This document shows, piece by piece, positions 1 through 8,742 of a DNA stretch of 64,000 nt (position 1 is the first letter of the stretch; each line of letters opens with the position of its first letter). Below the pieces are notes generated by a model that was not told where the DNA came from, ran no database searches, and saw only the letters and a list, made by a program, of their open reading frames with translations. The DNA comes from Trichobilharzia regenti (lineage: Eukaryota > Platyhelminthes > Trematoda > Strigeidida > Schistosomatidae), in contig OX235266.1 of NCBI GenBank assembly GCA_944472135.2, positions 15,231,925 through 15,295,924 on the forward strand, given 5' to 3'. Made by a program: the position numbers and the translations under genes.

Positions 1-2
1 AT

Positions 3-890
3 GTCACCCCTAGAATAGAGCAGTCTGAGGGTAAAACGCAATCATTAATGATGAGTAGGCCTCAGAGAGGTGGATATCGAGAAGGCTCCATGATGTCTAG
101 TAATGCATATAGACCTAGTGAGTGTAACAGGTTTCGTAGTACATCCTCAACAGATAAGTTGCAAGATGCAAGACAAACACGGTTGTGTTTTACACGTTTT
201 CAAGAGGTGCATACAAAAGTGAACTGTGAACCAGTGAGCAAGTTCAGTGATAAGCTAAATGTAAACTCCAGGTCTGACTCCGAATTGTGTGACGATAACG
301 GTGCGGTGAAGAAGTCTGTAGTTGCAACTGGTAAGCCATTGTTGAATAGAGTGTCACAGAATAGAGTTACTGCTTCAGAGTGCAGTTCTGACTCCAAAAG
401 TTTACAAAGTATAACTAGTCAGAGTGAAGTTATAAAACCTTTTAGGATTTGTGAGGAGGAACCAAAATTGTCTACTTCTGTTATTAAAGAGTTTGAAAAT
501 GATGAACTTGATGGTAAATTCAATATTTGTGATAATGATCATGATACTTCAGAGTTGTCTTTGGTTGATCATTATGAAATGATGGATATGCCTACTACTG
601 CTAAGTTAAATAAAGGTTCTGTACAACTACAACGTGAAGTAGAATTGAACGCAGATGCAGTTCCAAAAGGTGTGCATACTTGTGAGGCAGTCAGTGTAAT
701 TGATCAGCGTGTAGCCCACCTATCATCAGATGATAGTGCTAAACCCGAACTAGTAGTGAAAGACAGCAGTGGTGGTGGTTTTGCAGGTAGACAAATTTCT
801 GAAAGCCGAGCAACAACAGCTTCTGATCCACCGCTAACTTCATCAACTGGTATCAATCAGTCGTCGTCGGTGTTGTCATCCACAATGTAA
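3..890 (+). CDS. Unrecognised ORF, open at the left window edge
   Basis: I do not recognise this protein. The frame is open from base 3 to a TAA at 888-890, so the true start may lie outside the window; the first ATG is at 48. The product is hydrophilic and rich in Ser, Asp, Glu and Asn, with no cysteine-histidine motif, catalytic motif or signal peptide visible, and looks largely disordered. The frame stays open after the TAA as far as 1244 (next entry). It lies upstream of a tandem repeat and a purine-rich tract adjoining LTR-B at 2394, so it may be the 3' ORF of that retroelement. A host exon is equally possible: GTAAAA at the stop could serve as a weak splice donor. Confidence 0.4.
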   Translation, partial: VTPRIEQSEGKTQSLMMSRPQRGGYREGSMMSSNAYRPSECNRFRSTSSTDKLQDARQTRLCFTRFQEVHTKVNCEPVSKFSDKLNVNSRSDSELCDDNGAVKKSVVATGKPLLNRVSQNRVTASECSSDSKSLQSITSQSEVIKPFRICEEEPKLSTSVIKEFENDELDGKFNICDNDHDTSELSLVDHYEMMDMPTTAKLNKGSVQLQREVELNADAVPKGVHTCEAVSVIDQRVAHLSSDDSAKPELVVKDSSGGGFAGRQISESRATTASDPPLTSSTGINQSSSVLSSTM

Positions 891-1244
891 AAGACGCCCA
901 TCAACTCAGGAATCTTGTACAATGACTATAATAGTATTGGTGCACTTGAAAGGACGAAAGTTATTGCTCAGTTTAGTGAGAATAAGCCAAGTGTAAACGA
1001 GAGAGTAATTCTTAAATTGACTTGCATGAATAAAGGCATTTCTAGTTTCAAGTTACTATTTGAATGCTATTATCTTTGGTGTAAATTACTCTGCGGCTAC
1101 GCTTGGTTGACCAGATACGTCGTGTGTTTGTTAGTCATCTATATTCTACGATACAATGACATGGGCGTGTTGCCGTTCAGATTTGAGGATATAGCTGACA
1201 GAAGGAAGTCAGCAAATGAACTCTGCAACGATTTTCCAGCCTAG
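891..1244 (+). other. In-frame continuation of the first ORF with one membrane segment
   Basis: This stretch is in the same frame as the preceding ORF, separated from it only by the TAA at 888-890, and ends with TAG at 1242-1244. It codes for about 117 residues. A hydrophobic stretch (about 1052-1155) rich in Leu, Val, Tyr, Trp and Cys looks like one transmembrane helix, followed by a short charged tail. If the stop is a mutation, the original protein was at least 410 residues with a C-terminal membrane anchor. I recognise no family. A membrane-anchored third ORF before a 3' LTR would be env-like in position only. Confidence 0.35.
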
Positions 1245-1248
1245 AGCG

Positions 1249-1700
1249 TCAACCTGAGAAGGGTTGTAGGCGTACTGCTGTAAGTCCTACAATTCTTCAA
1301 AGGGTAGTGCATCAATGAGCAGTCCAATGTGCTGGTGTGTGATTTTGTACATATGTTCATATTGTATGTACTGAATTGATATCATCTGTCATCTAGCTGT
1401 TGGTAATTCTGTTTGTGTCCGGACGACTTCCACTTGTATCATCAACCTGAGAAGGAATGTAGGCGTACTGCTGTAAGTCCTACAGTTCTTCAAGGGTAGT
1501 TTGTCGTGCCAGAATCCACCACATTTGATGTGTTGATTGTACATATGTTTGTGTTAAATAATTGTGTGAGTTCCAATTATTGTAATTGTTGGTTAATCTT
1601 GTGTGTGTCCGGACATTGCACAACTTACAATCGTCAACCTGTGAAGGGTTGTAGGCGTACTGGTGTAAGTCCTGCAATTCTTCAAAGGAATTCCACCAAG
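1249..1700 (+). repeat. Three direct repeats of ~193 bp with a conserved hairpin
   Basis: A ~60-bp core starts at 1249, 1442 and 1634 (periods 193 and 192). Each core begins TCAACCTG(A/T)GAAGG, carries GTAGGCGTACTG and GTAAGTCCT, and ends near TTCTTCAA. The flanks are less conserved but share a TGTACATATGT-like and a TGTGTCCGGAC-like stretch. Within each core TTGTAGG-type and CCTACAA-type segments can pair: 7 bp in copy 1, 6 bp in copy 2, and a G.U wobble in copy 3. The array sits between the unknown ORF and the LTR. Confidence 0.7.
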
Positions 1701-2360
1701 ACATGAACCGCGAGGTTGTTTGTACTTTTTGTATATATGTGTGGTGTGTCATATCAATAGGTGTTTTTGAATTCATTGTGTTTACTTGTTGTTTTCGTAT
1801 CTTGTTGTTATTGCATAAATTTGTTAAAATTTTCGTCGTGATTACTTCTGAAGTTGTTTCGAGTCTTCTACATCCGTGAATGAATTGATTGATGTTAAAG
1901 ACAGCAGATGGGTCGTATACGCCGGGGAAAAAAGGCTATTTCTGAGAATAAAATGCACACGGAGATAAATGTTAGCTGCGGTCCGACACGCCGGGGAGAA
2001 AGAGTGTAAACGACTGAGGCTCGCATGCGTCACCGCTATTAGAACTGAGGCAGAATGAGTGACAAGCGATTTCAGTAGTAATTGGTAGTGAGTAGATACG
2101 AGGATGTGCGTGGAGTATCGTGAGGTGCTGCTATGCTCACTTTGCATTCTGCAAGAGTCGTTCTAGCAAGTGGCGATTGTGTTGCAAGATGTCAAGAGGA
2201 GGTCTCTATCTGGAGGCGCAGGTCGTCATTGATGTGTGAGATTGTGCTGTAGGTATGCTTGTGGTGTGTTGGCTTTTCTGTTTGTTTTCCATTTCAGCTC
2301 TGTCCGTGTGACCCAGGTTCTCGCAATGGCATCCAAGTCAACGTGTATTGGTCGTGATGG

Positions 2361-2393
2361 AAAAAAGGGATGGATCCCTTTTTTGGTGGGGAG
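2361..2393 (+). promoter_or_regulatory. Perfect 11-bp hairpin and purine tract before LTR-B
   Basis: AAAAAAGGGAT (2361-2371) and ATCCCTTTTTT (2374-2384) are exact reverse complements around a 2-nt loop. GGTGGGGAG (2385-2393) directly abuts the TG of LTR-B at 2394, which is where a polypurine tract that primes plus-strand synthesis would sit. This makes 2394 look like the start of a 3' LTR, with internal sequence upstream. Confidence 0.5.
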
Positions 2394-2449
2394 TGTCAAT
2401 GGAGTTGAAGATTGAACGATCAATTCTTGGTTGTTTGCTCAAAACCAAC

Positions 2450-2642
2450 TGTGGTGATTGACTATTTCTATCTCTGTATTGTTTAAATACTTACTGTTGA
2501 TTGTTAATATTTTCATATATGAATTGCATAATAATTCCGCTAAATACAAATTCCTGATTTCTGCCCTCTCTGGGTTTTGTTTGGATTCTTGTAATTCGGT
2601 CATCTCGAAATACTAATATTTCAATTACAATAAATTACTACA
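2450..2642 (+). repeat. 5' LTR (LTR-A)
   Basis: This 193-bp direct repeat matches 6410-6602, with TG...CA ends. Just downstream lies ATTGGCGTCGCGATGG (2644-2659), where a tRNA primer-binding site is expected; it is close to the TTGGCGACGAG form seen after LTR-C at 30451. The gag ATG at 2656 lies within it. Confidence 0.9.
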
Positions 2643-2655
2643 AATTGGCGTCGCG

Positions 2656-3340
2656 ATGGAGCTAAGTAACCTGGGAAAATTCCCCATTAATGGGTCTCCG
2701 CGGGAGATTGCTGATTATTTGGAATGCTTCGATGCGTGGTGCATTTCCAAGAATGTTCGGGATGACAAAATACCAGCATATTTCATCACTGCTATTGGGC
2801 TAGATGCGTATAGCCTAGTAAAGACTCTGTCATTTCCAGAAAAACCAATTTCTCTGCCATATGCTAAGCTCCGTGAACTTCTTATAGATCACTTCCGTAT
2901 AACTACTTTTGAGACGAGAGAGAGGGCTCACTTCAACAAACTGGTTCGTTCTCCCAACCAGAAGATTAGAGACTTCATTCTTCAACTTCAAATTCAAGCT
3001 TCAAAGTGTAACTTTGGAGATCAGCTGCATACTCAACTACGTGATCGTCTAATTGCTGGAATCAATATTCCTAAGTTAGAGAAAGAGTTAATTCAGATTC
3101 CTTCTTGTACTTTCAAACTGCTAAAGATTTATGTATTACATATGAAGATGTCAATAATGAATACTCTGCTCCCACTACGTCAGTATCTGATGTTATGCTT
3201 TCTAAAGTCGAAAATACAAGTGGTCATGGAAAGCAATCCAAACTGCCGTCCACAGGTAATAGAATGCAGCCAGAGATCAAAAACATTAAACCGTGTTTAT
3301 CCTGTGGAAAGTTACATCTACGAAGCACTTGCCGTTTTCG
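2656..3340 (+). pseudogene. gag: gag of the nested gypsy element, frameshifted
   Basis: Gag forms the retrotransposon particle and packages the RNA. The frame starting at 2656 codes for a capsid-like N-terminal region that stays gypsy-like to about 3110. Homology then continues in the frame one base back (3105-3340), which carries a first zinc-knuckle-like motif, CLSCGKLHLRSTC. It shifts one base back again near 3335-3340 to the pol frame, which begins with a second knuckle, CHKCGKVGHIKTVC. The second shift falls in a run of Gs. Two single-base losses explain this better than two programmed shifts, because neither site shows a canonical slippery heptamer with a strong downstream structure. 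Confidence 0.75.
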
Positions 3341-6300
3341 GGTGCTAAGTGTCACAAATGTGGTAAAGTTGGACACATCAAGACTGTTTGCAGAAGTTCG
3401 AATACTTATGTTACTCAGAATCCTGATAATTCTTCCAATTTATCTGGTAAAATGCAGTCGATGTCTCTTTCAACTTTTCCCAATACTCAATCTCATCTAA
3501 TGAGAACCTTCACTACAAGTTCAGGCAAGTCCCATTGTTTTATAATTGATACTGGGAGTACTGAATCTATAATTTCTAAGAAAGATTTACAATCGATTTG
3601 TAAGAATGTCCAGATAGACCCTACTACTAGTTCAATTACAGGCATAACTGGTCATAAATTACCTCTTATCGGTGCTACTAACATTTCTTTGAAATCAGAC
3701 AGTGGTAATTTTGTAAATATTCCCTTTCTTGTTAGTGAATATGGTCCATCTTTATTGGGATTAAAAGCCCTTAGATTGTTAAATGTCGAAATCTCACTTT
3801 GTACTGAGTTGTTTGATGAATCTTTGTTCAGAGAATTACTTCTCCAATGTTCAAAGAGTGTAGGTGGTATGAAGATTCAGCCCATCCATCTTGAAATAGA
3901 GGGTGATCCTATCTTCCTGAAACGCCGATTAATTCCATATGGATTGCGAGATGCAGTTAAGAAAGAGTTAGACAAGTTGGTTGAGCAAGGCATACTTATG
4001 CCAGTTGAGTCTTCAAATTGGGCTACTCCTATTGTTACGCCACTAAAGGCTGATGGAAAAACACCTAGAATTTGTGGTGACTACCGCCTTACACTCAATA
4101 GTCGTCTACTACAGCAAAGTTGCACTACTCTAGAAACTGAAGACATTCTCTACAAGCTACATGGCTCAAGATACTTTTCCAAAATAGATCTAAAAGATGC
4201 CTATTTGCAAATTCCTCTTGATGAGGCGTCTAGTGCATTAACAACCATTAATACTCCATTTGGATTGTTCAAGTATAAGTTCTTGCCTTTTGGTTTAAAG
4301 GTTTCACCTGCAATATTTCAAAATGTAATAAATCAGATGATAGATGGATTAGATGGTGTTGAGTCATACCAAGACGACATTATAGTTCATGGTCCTAATA
4401 TCGAATTGCATAATGAACGTCTTTTAAAACTGTTCAGGCGTTTATGTGAGAATAATGTTCTTGTTAATCCATCTAAATGCCATTTCACTTTGTCGTCTGT
4501 ATCATGCTTGGGATACACAGTAGACTCCGAAGGTTTCAGACCTGATGCTAGTCGTTTGGCACCTCTAATTCAAGCACCGTCACCTAATAATATGTCATCG
4601 TTGAGATCATGGATAGGTACTCTTCAGTTTTACTCCAGATTCATTCCCAACTTCACTCAACGGTTATCTCCACTTTTTGAGATTGTCTCCAGTAAACAGT
4701 TTAAGTGGGAACAACAACATGAGAATATCTTGCGAAAAACTTTGGAGTTTCTTAATAAACAAGCTTTCTTAAGACCTTTTTCATCGAAAGATAAGTCTGT
4801 TCTCACTACAGATGCTTCTCCTATGGGTATAGCTGCAGTACTTGAGCAAAATGGACAACCTGTTATTTGTATTTCAAGACGTCTAAGTAAGAGTGAACAA
4901 GGGTACTCACAAACCCAGAAAGAAGCTCTAGCAGTTGTATGGGCAATAAGACGCTTGCACAAGTATCTCTTTGGTACTAAGTTTCACATAGTTACTGATC
5001 ATCAAGCTTTGAAATTCATTTACAATCCAGAAAAATCTTTGAATAAATCATCTGCTGCTATGGTTCAAAGATGGAGTTTAGAACTAAGTGCATATGATTA
5101 CACTATTGAACATAGATCGGCAAAGGATATACCTCATGCAGACTTCTTATCTCGTTATTCATTATTTGAAAATGTTGCTAATGATACTGATTGCTTATTA
5201 GTCCAGCCGTTACCGGTGGATCGAGTTCGACTTATAAATGATACTCGGAAATATTACGGATGTGTTATAAATGCAACAAAAAGAGGTTGGAATGTTCAGT
5301 GTAAGCGAAGATTTCCAGACTTTTATAAGCGAAGAGATGAGATTTCAGTCCATCCTGAAGGATTTCTATGTCTGAATGACAGAATTATTATTCCTCCAAC
5401 ATTAAGATCTGCGATTTTGGATGATCTACATTCTGCTCATCTAGGAGCTGATAAGATGAAATCATTAGCACGCCTAACATGCTGGTGGCCGGAAATTGAT
5501 GCTGACATTAACAAAAGATCAAAGAGCTGTTCTAGCTGTTTACATAAAATGTCCTATGGGAAGTCATCGTGGACACCGTGGCCTGCATCTTGTGAGGTTT
5601 GGCAGCGTATTCATGCAGATTACTGTGGTCCATTCTTAAATTCATATTATGCTTTAGTTATTGTGGATTCTTATTCTAGATGGCCAGAAGTCATCATTAC
5701 AGATAGTCCTAATGCCAAATTCACTCACAGAGCGTTGAGAAAGATTTTTAGTCGAGAAGGAATTCCAGATGTCTTAGTTACTGACAATGGTACTCATTTT
5801 ACGGAGAAGAACTTCAATGATTGGCTCAAACATATAGGTTGTCGTCATTTGTACACAGCACCACGTCATCCTCAGTCAAACGGGTTGGCAGAAAATTTTG
5901 TACGAACATTAAAGAGTGCTATAGCATCAATGAGTCCTCAAAATTTTGATGAGCTAGAGAGATGTGTGGATAACTTCTTACTTCAATATCGCAATGCGGA
6001 GCATACAAGTACCCGTGAAAGTCCTGCAAAACTATTCAAATCCCGAATTCTCAGAAAGCATCTGATGTCCACGACTTCTGATGTACATTATTACAGAGGG
6101 AATGATTATAGACCTTCTATTGGTATCATACTACAAAGAATGGGAAATCGAATGGTGAAGATATTAGACATCGAAGATAATTCAGTTCATAACAGACACT
6201 TGGATCAAGTGAGAATAAATGAGGTAGGTCGTTCCGATTATGATTATAATGACTCCGCTACTAATCCCGACTTTGTAGATAATTCAGAAATAAGTCTAGA

Positions 6301-6421
6301 TGATACTGATGGAAATGATATCACAGAATCAGTTAGAAGATCGCAGAGACTGGCAAGCAAACCGCGATATCATTATAAATACGCAAGGAGACATTCAACG
6401 TGTGGCGGATGTGGTGATTGA
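3335..6421 (+). CDS. pol: pol polyprotein of the nested gypsy element (PR-RT-RH-IN)
   Basis: Pol copies the element RNA into DNA and inserts it. The open frame runs to TGA at 6419-6421, inside the 3' LTR. Counting residues from 3293, it shows an aspartic protease motif DTGS (86-89), an RT active site YQDD (359-362) after the CGDYR box, an RNase H TDAS (from 506), an integrase HHCC zinc region, and a catalytic triad D776, D831, E867 with 35 residues between the last two. No stop interrupts these domains, so the enzyme part looks intact. Its normal fusion to Gag is broken by the upstream frame changes. The start is not an ATG; expression would need fusion to Gag. Confidence 0.9.
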   Translation, partial: FSGAKCHKCGKVGHIKTVCRSSNTYVTQNPDNSSNLSGKMQSMSLSTFPNTQSHLMRTFTTSSGKSHCFIIDTGSTESIISKKDLQSICKNVQIDPTTSSITGITGHKLPLIGATNISLKSDSGNFVNIPFLVSEYGPSLLGLKALRLLNVEISLCTELFDESLFRELLLQCSKSVGGMKIQPIHLEIEGDPIFLKRRLIPYGLRDAVKKELDKLVEQGILMPVESSNWATPIVTPLKADGKTPRICGDYRLTLNSRLLQQSCTTLETEDILYKLHGSRYFSKIDLKDAYLQIPLDEASSALTTINTPFGLFKYKFLPFGLKVSPAIFQNVINQMIDGLDGVESYQDDIIVHGPNIELHNERLLKLFRRLCENNVLVNPSKCHFTLSSVSCLGYTVDSEGFRPDASRLAPLIQAPSPNNMSSLRSWIGTLQFYSRFIPNFTQRLSPLFEIVSSKQFKWEQQHENILRKTLEFLNKQAFLRPFSSKDKSVLTTDASPMGIAAVLEQNGQPVICISRRLSKSEQGYSQTQKEALAVVWAIRRLHKYLFGTKFHIVTDHQALKFIYNPEKSLNKSSAAMVQRWSLELSAYDYTIEHRSAKDIPHADFLSRYSLFENVANDTDCLLVQPLPVDRVRLINDTRKYYGCVINATKRGWNVQCKRRFPDFYKRRDEISVHPEGFLCLNDRIIIPPTLRSAILDDLHSAHLGADKMKSLARLTCWWPEIDADINKRSKSCSSCLHKMSYGKSSWTPWPASCEVWQRIHADYCGPFLNSYYALVIVDSYSRWPEVIITDSPNAKFTHRALRKIFSREGIPDVLVTDNGTHFTEKNFNDWLKHIGCRHLYTAPRHPQSNGLAENFVRTLKSAIASMSPQNFDELERCVDNFLLQYRNAEHTSTRESPAKLFKSRILRKHLMSTTSDVHYYRGNDYRPSIGIILQRMGNRMVKILDIEDNSVHNRHLDQVRINEVGRSDYDYNDSATNPDFVDNSEISLDDTDGNDITESVRRSQRLASKPRYHYKYARRHSTCGGCGD

Positions 6422-6602
6422 CTATTTCTATCTCTGTATTGTTTAAATACTTACTGTTGATTGTTAATAATTTCATATATGAATTGCATAATTATTCCGC
6501 TAAATACAAATTCCTGATTTCTGCCCTCTCTGGGTTTTGTTTGGATTCTTGTAATTCGGTCATCTCGAAATACTAATATTACAAGTACAGTAAATTACTA
6601 CA
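6410..6602 (+). repeat. 3' LTR (LTR-A)
   Basis: Second copy of the 193-bp LTR. The pol stop codon lies 12 bp inside it. Five substitutions against the 5' copy are visible, three of them clustered near the 3' end (6581-6590). Confidence 0.9.
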
Positions 6603-6907
6603 CCAACTTCCCCAATTCTCGCGGAGACATCAATACGACAGTCATCGTCTCATCGGTCGCTGTTCAGAAAGAAGTCGGCAGTAAACCGTCAGAAGTAACA
6701 TTGTGATTTATTATTGTAATATTTGTTCACAGACCTTAGTGGAATTAATTTTTTATATGTTGGCGTTACAATAAAGAATTCTCGAGCGGCCAATCGGTGT
6801 TTTGGTTTTCGCGTCCGTTATTACTAAGCGTTTCTGAAAACTTCAAGGAACAGCGTGAGCCTGAGTGTAGCAAGAGCTGGGCATTAACGGTTTACGAGAC
6901 GTGGCTG

Positions 6908-7262
6908 ACAACTGTTTTCTTCGCTCAATACTACTCAAGATCAGATGGCCGGCCAGAAAAGATCAGAAACAGGGATCTCTGGCAATGAGCGAACCAACCC
7001 AGTGGGAACCGATTATGCAACAAATCTGCAGGAAGAAATCGAGGTGGATTGAATTAGCCATACTCTGAGGAAAACATCAAGTGACATCACTAGACAAGTC
7101 ATTGCTCGAGTGGAACCTAAAAGGGGAGCGGCGAGTTGTTCCTCAGTGCAAGGGTGACTTGGAGGAGGTCATGTGAAGAGGAGATGAAAGCAGGTGGGCA
7201 GACATGGAGTCAGGTGAAAACTCTAACGTTCACCGAGAAACCACCAATCAAAAGACTGTGTT
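6908..7262 (+). pseudogene. RTE-A (SR2-like) 3' end fragment
   Basis: Fragment of the C-terminal coding end of an RTE-type LINE. Decayed reading frames match the other RTE-A copies (12400-12785, 28400-28800): ACTACTCAAGATCAGATGG, then TGGAACCTAAAAGG and TGACTTGGAGGAGGTCATG. Stops and frame changes break it. It abuts the end of LTR-B. Confidence 0.7.
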
Positions 7263-7265
7263 TGT

Positions 7266-7352
7266 TTATTTATTATTATTATTTCCTTTAATTCCTAGAG
7301 GAACATACGGCTTTAGCCGCGCGTCTCCAATGCGTTCAGTTCTCTGCTAATC
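7266..7352 (-). mobile_element. RTE-A 3' tail, minus strand
   Basis: Read on the minus strand this is the RTE-A 3' terminus: GTTCCTCTAGGAATTAAAGG followed by an AATAATAATAA tail. It lies tail-to-tail with the previous fragment. Confidence 0.6.
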
Positions 7353-8622
7353 TTTCATCTCTTTTTTATTACCGTTTCTAGAAGTTCAGATAATTTTTCT
7401 GCAAAATTGTGTCCGCCTAAGCAAAGTCTGCTGTGATTGTTTGTTGAGTCAGGCCCTTTATATATAAGATTTATCAAAATAAAATCTTATCCATAATGGA
7501 GCTATACTCTGCCACAATGCCCAAGTTTTATACTTATGTTGAGTCAGTCTTTATTCTTTTCTCATGACCACTATTGGGGACGTAAACATTGACGCAAATT
7601 ACCGTCTACCAATTTTGGCTATCAGCCAGCCCTCACCACACAATCTTATCGCGTTTCTAGTGTCTCTAAAATCCAATACTTGGATATTCGTAATCGTTCT
7701 TATATTTTAAATGACTGTAAACTTTATATACGATTTAATAGTGTGAAATATTCCCATATCCCATGAATCAAAAGTTAATCTGAACGAAGAAGAATATTCT
7801 TTTCAATAATTTCTCCTCTTCAGGTTCTTACAATTATAAAACAGTTATAATATTTATTGTCATTACAATAATGATAGCCAATTAGTTATGCGGCGGATAC
7901 ATTTTTTTCAACATAGAATAACAGGTTAGTAGTTATGGGGTGTCAAAATAAACAGTCGTATATGTGGGTGAGACAAACGTGCTCTGGGTTGAAATCGATT
8001 ACAAAATATTTCGGTAAAATGGGAGACAATGGTGGTTATTAGTCGTCATAATAGATTTGTAGAGTGTGGGGTAGGAAAATTGACAAGTCAGTTCAAGGTT
8101 ATAAAAGGTGTCAGGTGAGTGAGTGGCTAGTACAATGTGGCATGTATTAAACAGGAGATAGTAAGACTGGAATGAGAGGTTCATAGTGAGATAACGAATA
8201 TGTTAAATGAAACAGGTGGAGGCAATATTGAGAAAAAACGTAATATCACTAATAATACGTCCGGATAGTGTAAATGGAAAATTCGATAGTAGTGAGGGAA
8301 TGTTTGCATGAAGGGTATAAATTATGACGAATAATAATAATAATTGTACCCCCAGGTTTTCCAATGGTTCTCTAACTAATGTCAGCTATTGATGAAATCC
8401 TGAAACCAACCAAATCCCTACAAACCAACACTTGAATACCAATGAGATGCTCACTGGCGACTGGCCCTATTCAGGTAGGTAGTTACCTGGGTTCCAGTGG
8501 GAAGTCGTGACCAGTAGGGTGCAAAGGGTCGGGTGTGAGGACAAATACTCGCCGAAGACATTGGCTAGCGGTCGCGCTATGTCGTGAATTGGCAGAAGTT
8601 AGAATTCAAGGACCATTGGATC

Positions 8623-8695
8623 GGGTCCCAGTGGCTTAATGGTATACGAGCTCGCCTCGTGACCAGAAGGTCCTGGGTTCGAATCCCGATGGGTG
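8623..8695 (+). ncRNA. tRNA-like SINE head with Pol III boxes
   Basis: A box-like TGGCTTAATGG and a near-perfect B box GGTTCGAATCC are spaced as in a tRNA gene. The ends do not form a clean acceptor stem and the stretch continues straight into the hammerhead, so it is a SINE promoter region and not a functional tRNA gene. Confidence 0.6.
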
Positions 8696-8696
8696 C

Positions 8697-8742
8697 GTAC
8701 TGCTGAAGAGTCCCAAACTAGGACGAAACAGCTATCCAATAC
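8697..8742 (+). ncRNA. Hammerhead ribozyme motif, slightly decayed
   Basis: A type I-like hammerhead can be drawn. Stem I is GTACTG with CAATAC (one mismatch). The core CTGAAGA is at 8703-8709, stem II is GTCC/GGAC around CAAACTA, then GAAA at 8725-8728. Stem III is the short near-palindrome ACAGCTAT, and C8736 is the predicted cut position. So short a stem III suggests it works as a dimer or in a multimer. The 24.2-kb copy is better preserved. Confidence 0.6.

Larger units (their letters stand above)
2450..6602 (+). mobile_element. Nested Ty3/gypsy LTR retrotransposon, complete but broken
   Basis: The element is bounded by two 193-bp LTRs that start TGTGGTGATTG and end TTACTACA. A 5-bp target duplication CCAAC flanks it (2445-2449 and 6603-6607). 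Internal order is gag, protease, reverse transcriptase, RNase H, integrase, which is the Ty3/gypsy order. The LTRs differ at 5 of 193 positions by my reading, so the insertion is fairly young, but gag carries two frame changes that should prevent a normal Gag-Pol. Integrase and RT motifs resemble the K02A2.6-like gypsy lineage; I do not assign a named schistosome element. Confidence 0.9.
2394..6910 (+). mobile_element. LTR-B copy, split by a nested gypsy element
   Basis: LTR-B is recognised by comparison with 46317-46680 and 47915-48261. It begins TGTCAATG and ends near CTGACA. The left part is 2394-2449 and the rest is 6603-6910. It holds an AATAAA-type signal (near 6771) followed by a TTCTCGAG stretch shared with the 48-kb copy. 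The 2450-6602 element sits inside it with a CCAAC duplication. The right end runs into an RTE-A fragment near 6908. Confidence 0.7.

Noticed and set aside
3105..3340. Programmed frameshifting between gag and pol
   Set aside because: Two successive one-base shifts would be needed, and I saw no canonical slippery heptamer at either point; single-base losses explain it better.
8623..8695. A genuine tRNA gene (also 15200-15275, 32060-32135, 41032-41094)
   Set aside because: The A and B boxes are there, but the cloverleaf is poor and the sequence runs into SINE bodies or a ribozyme.
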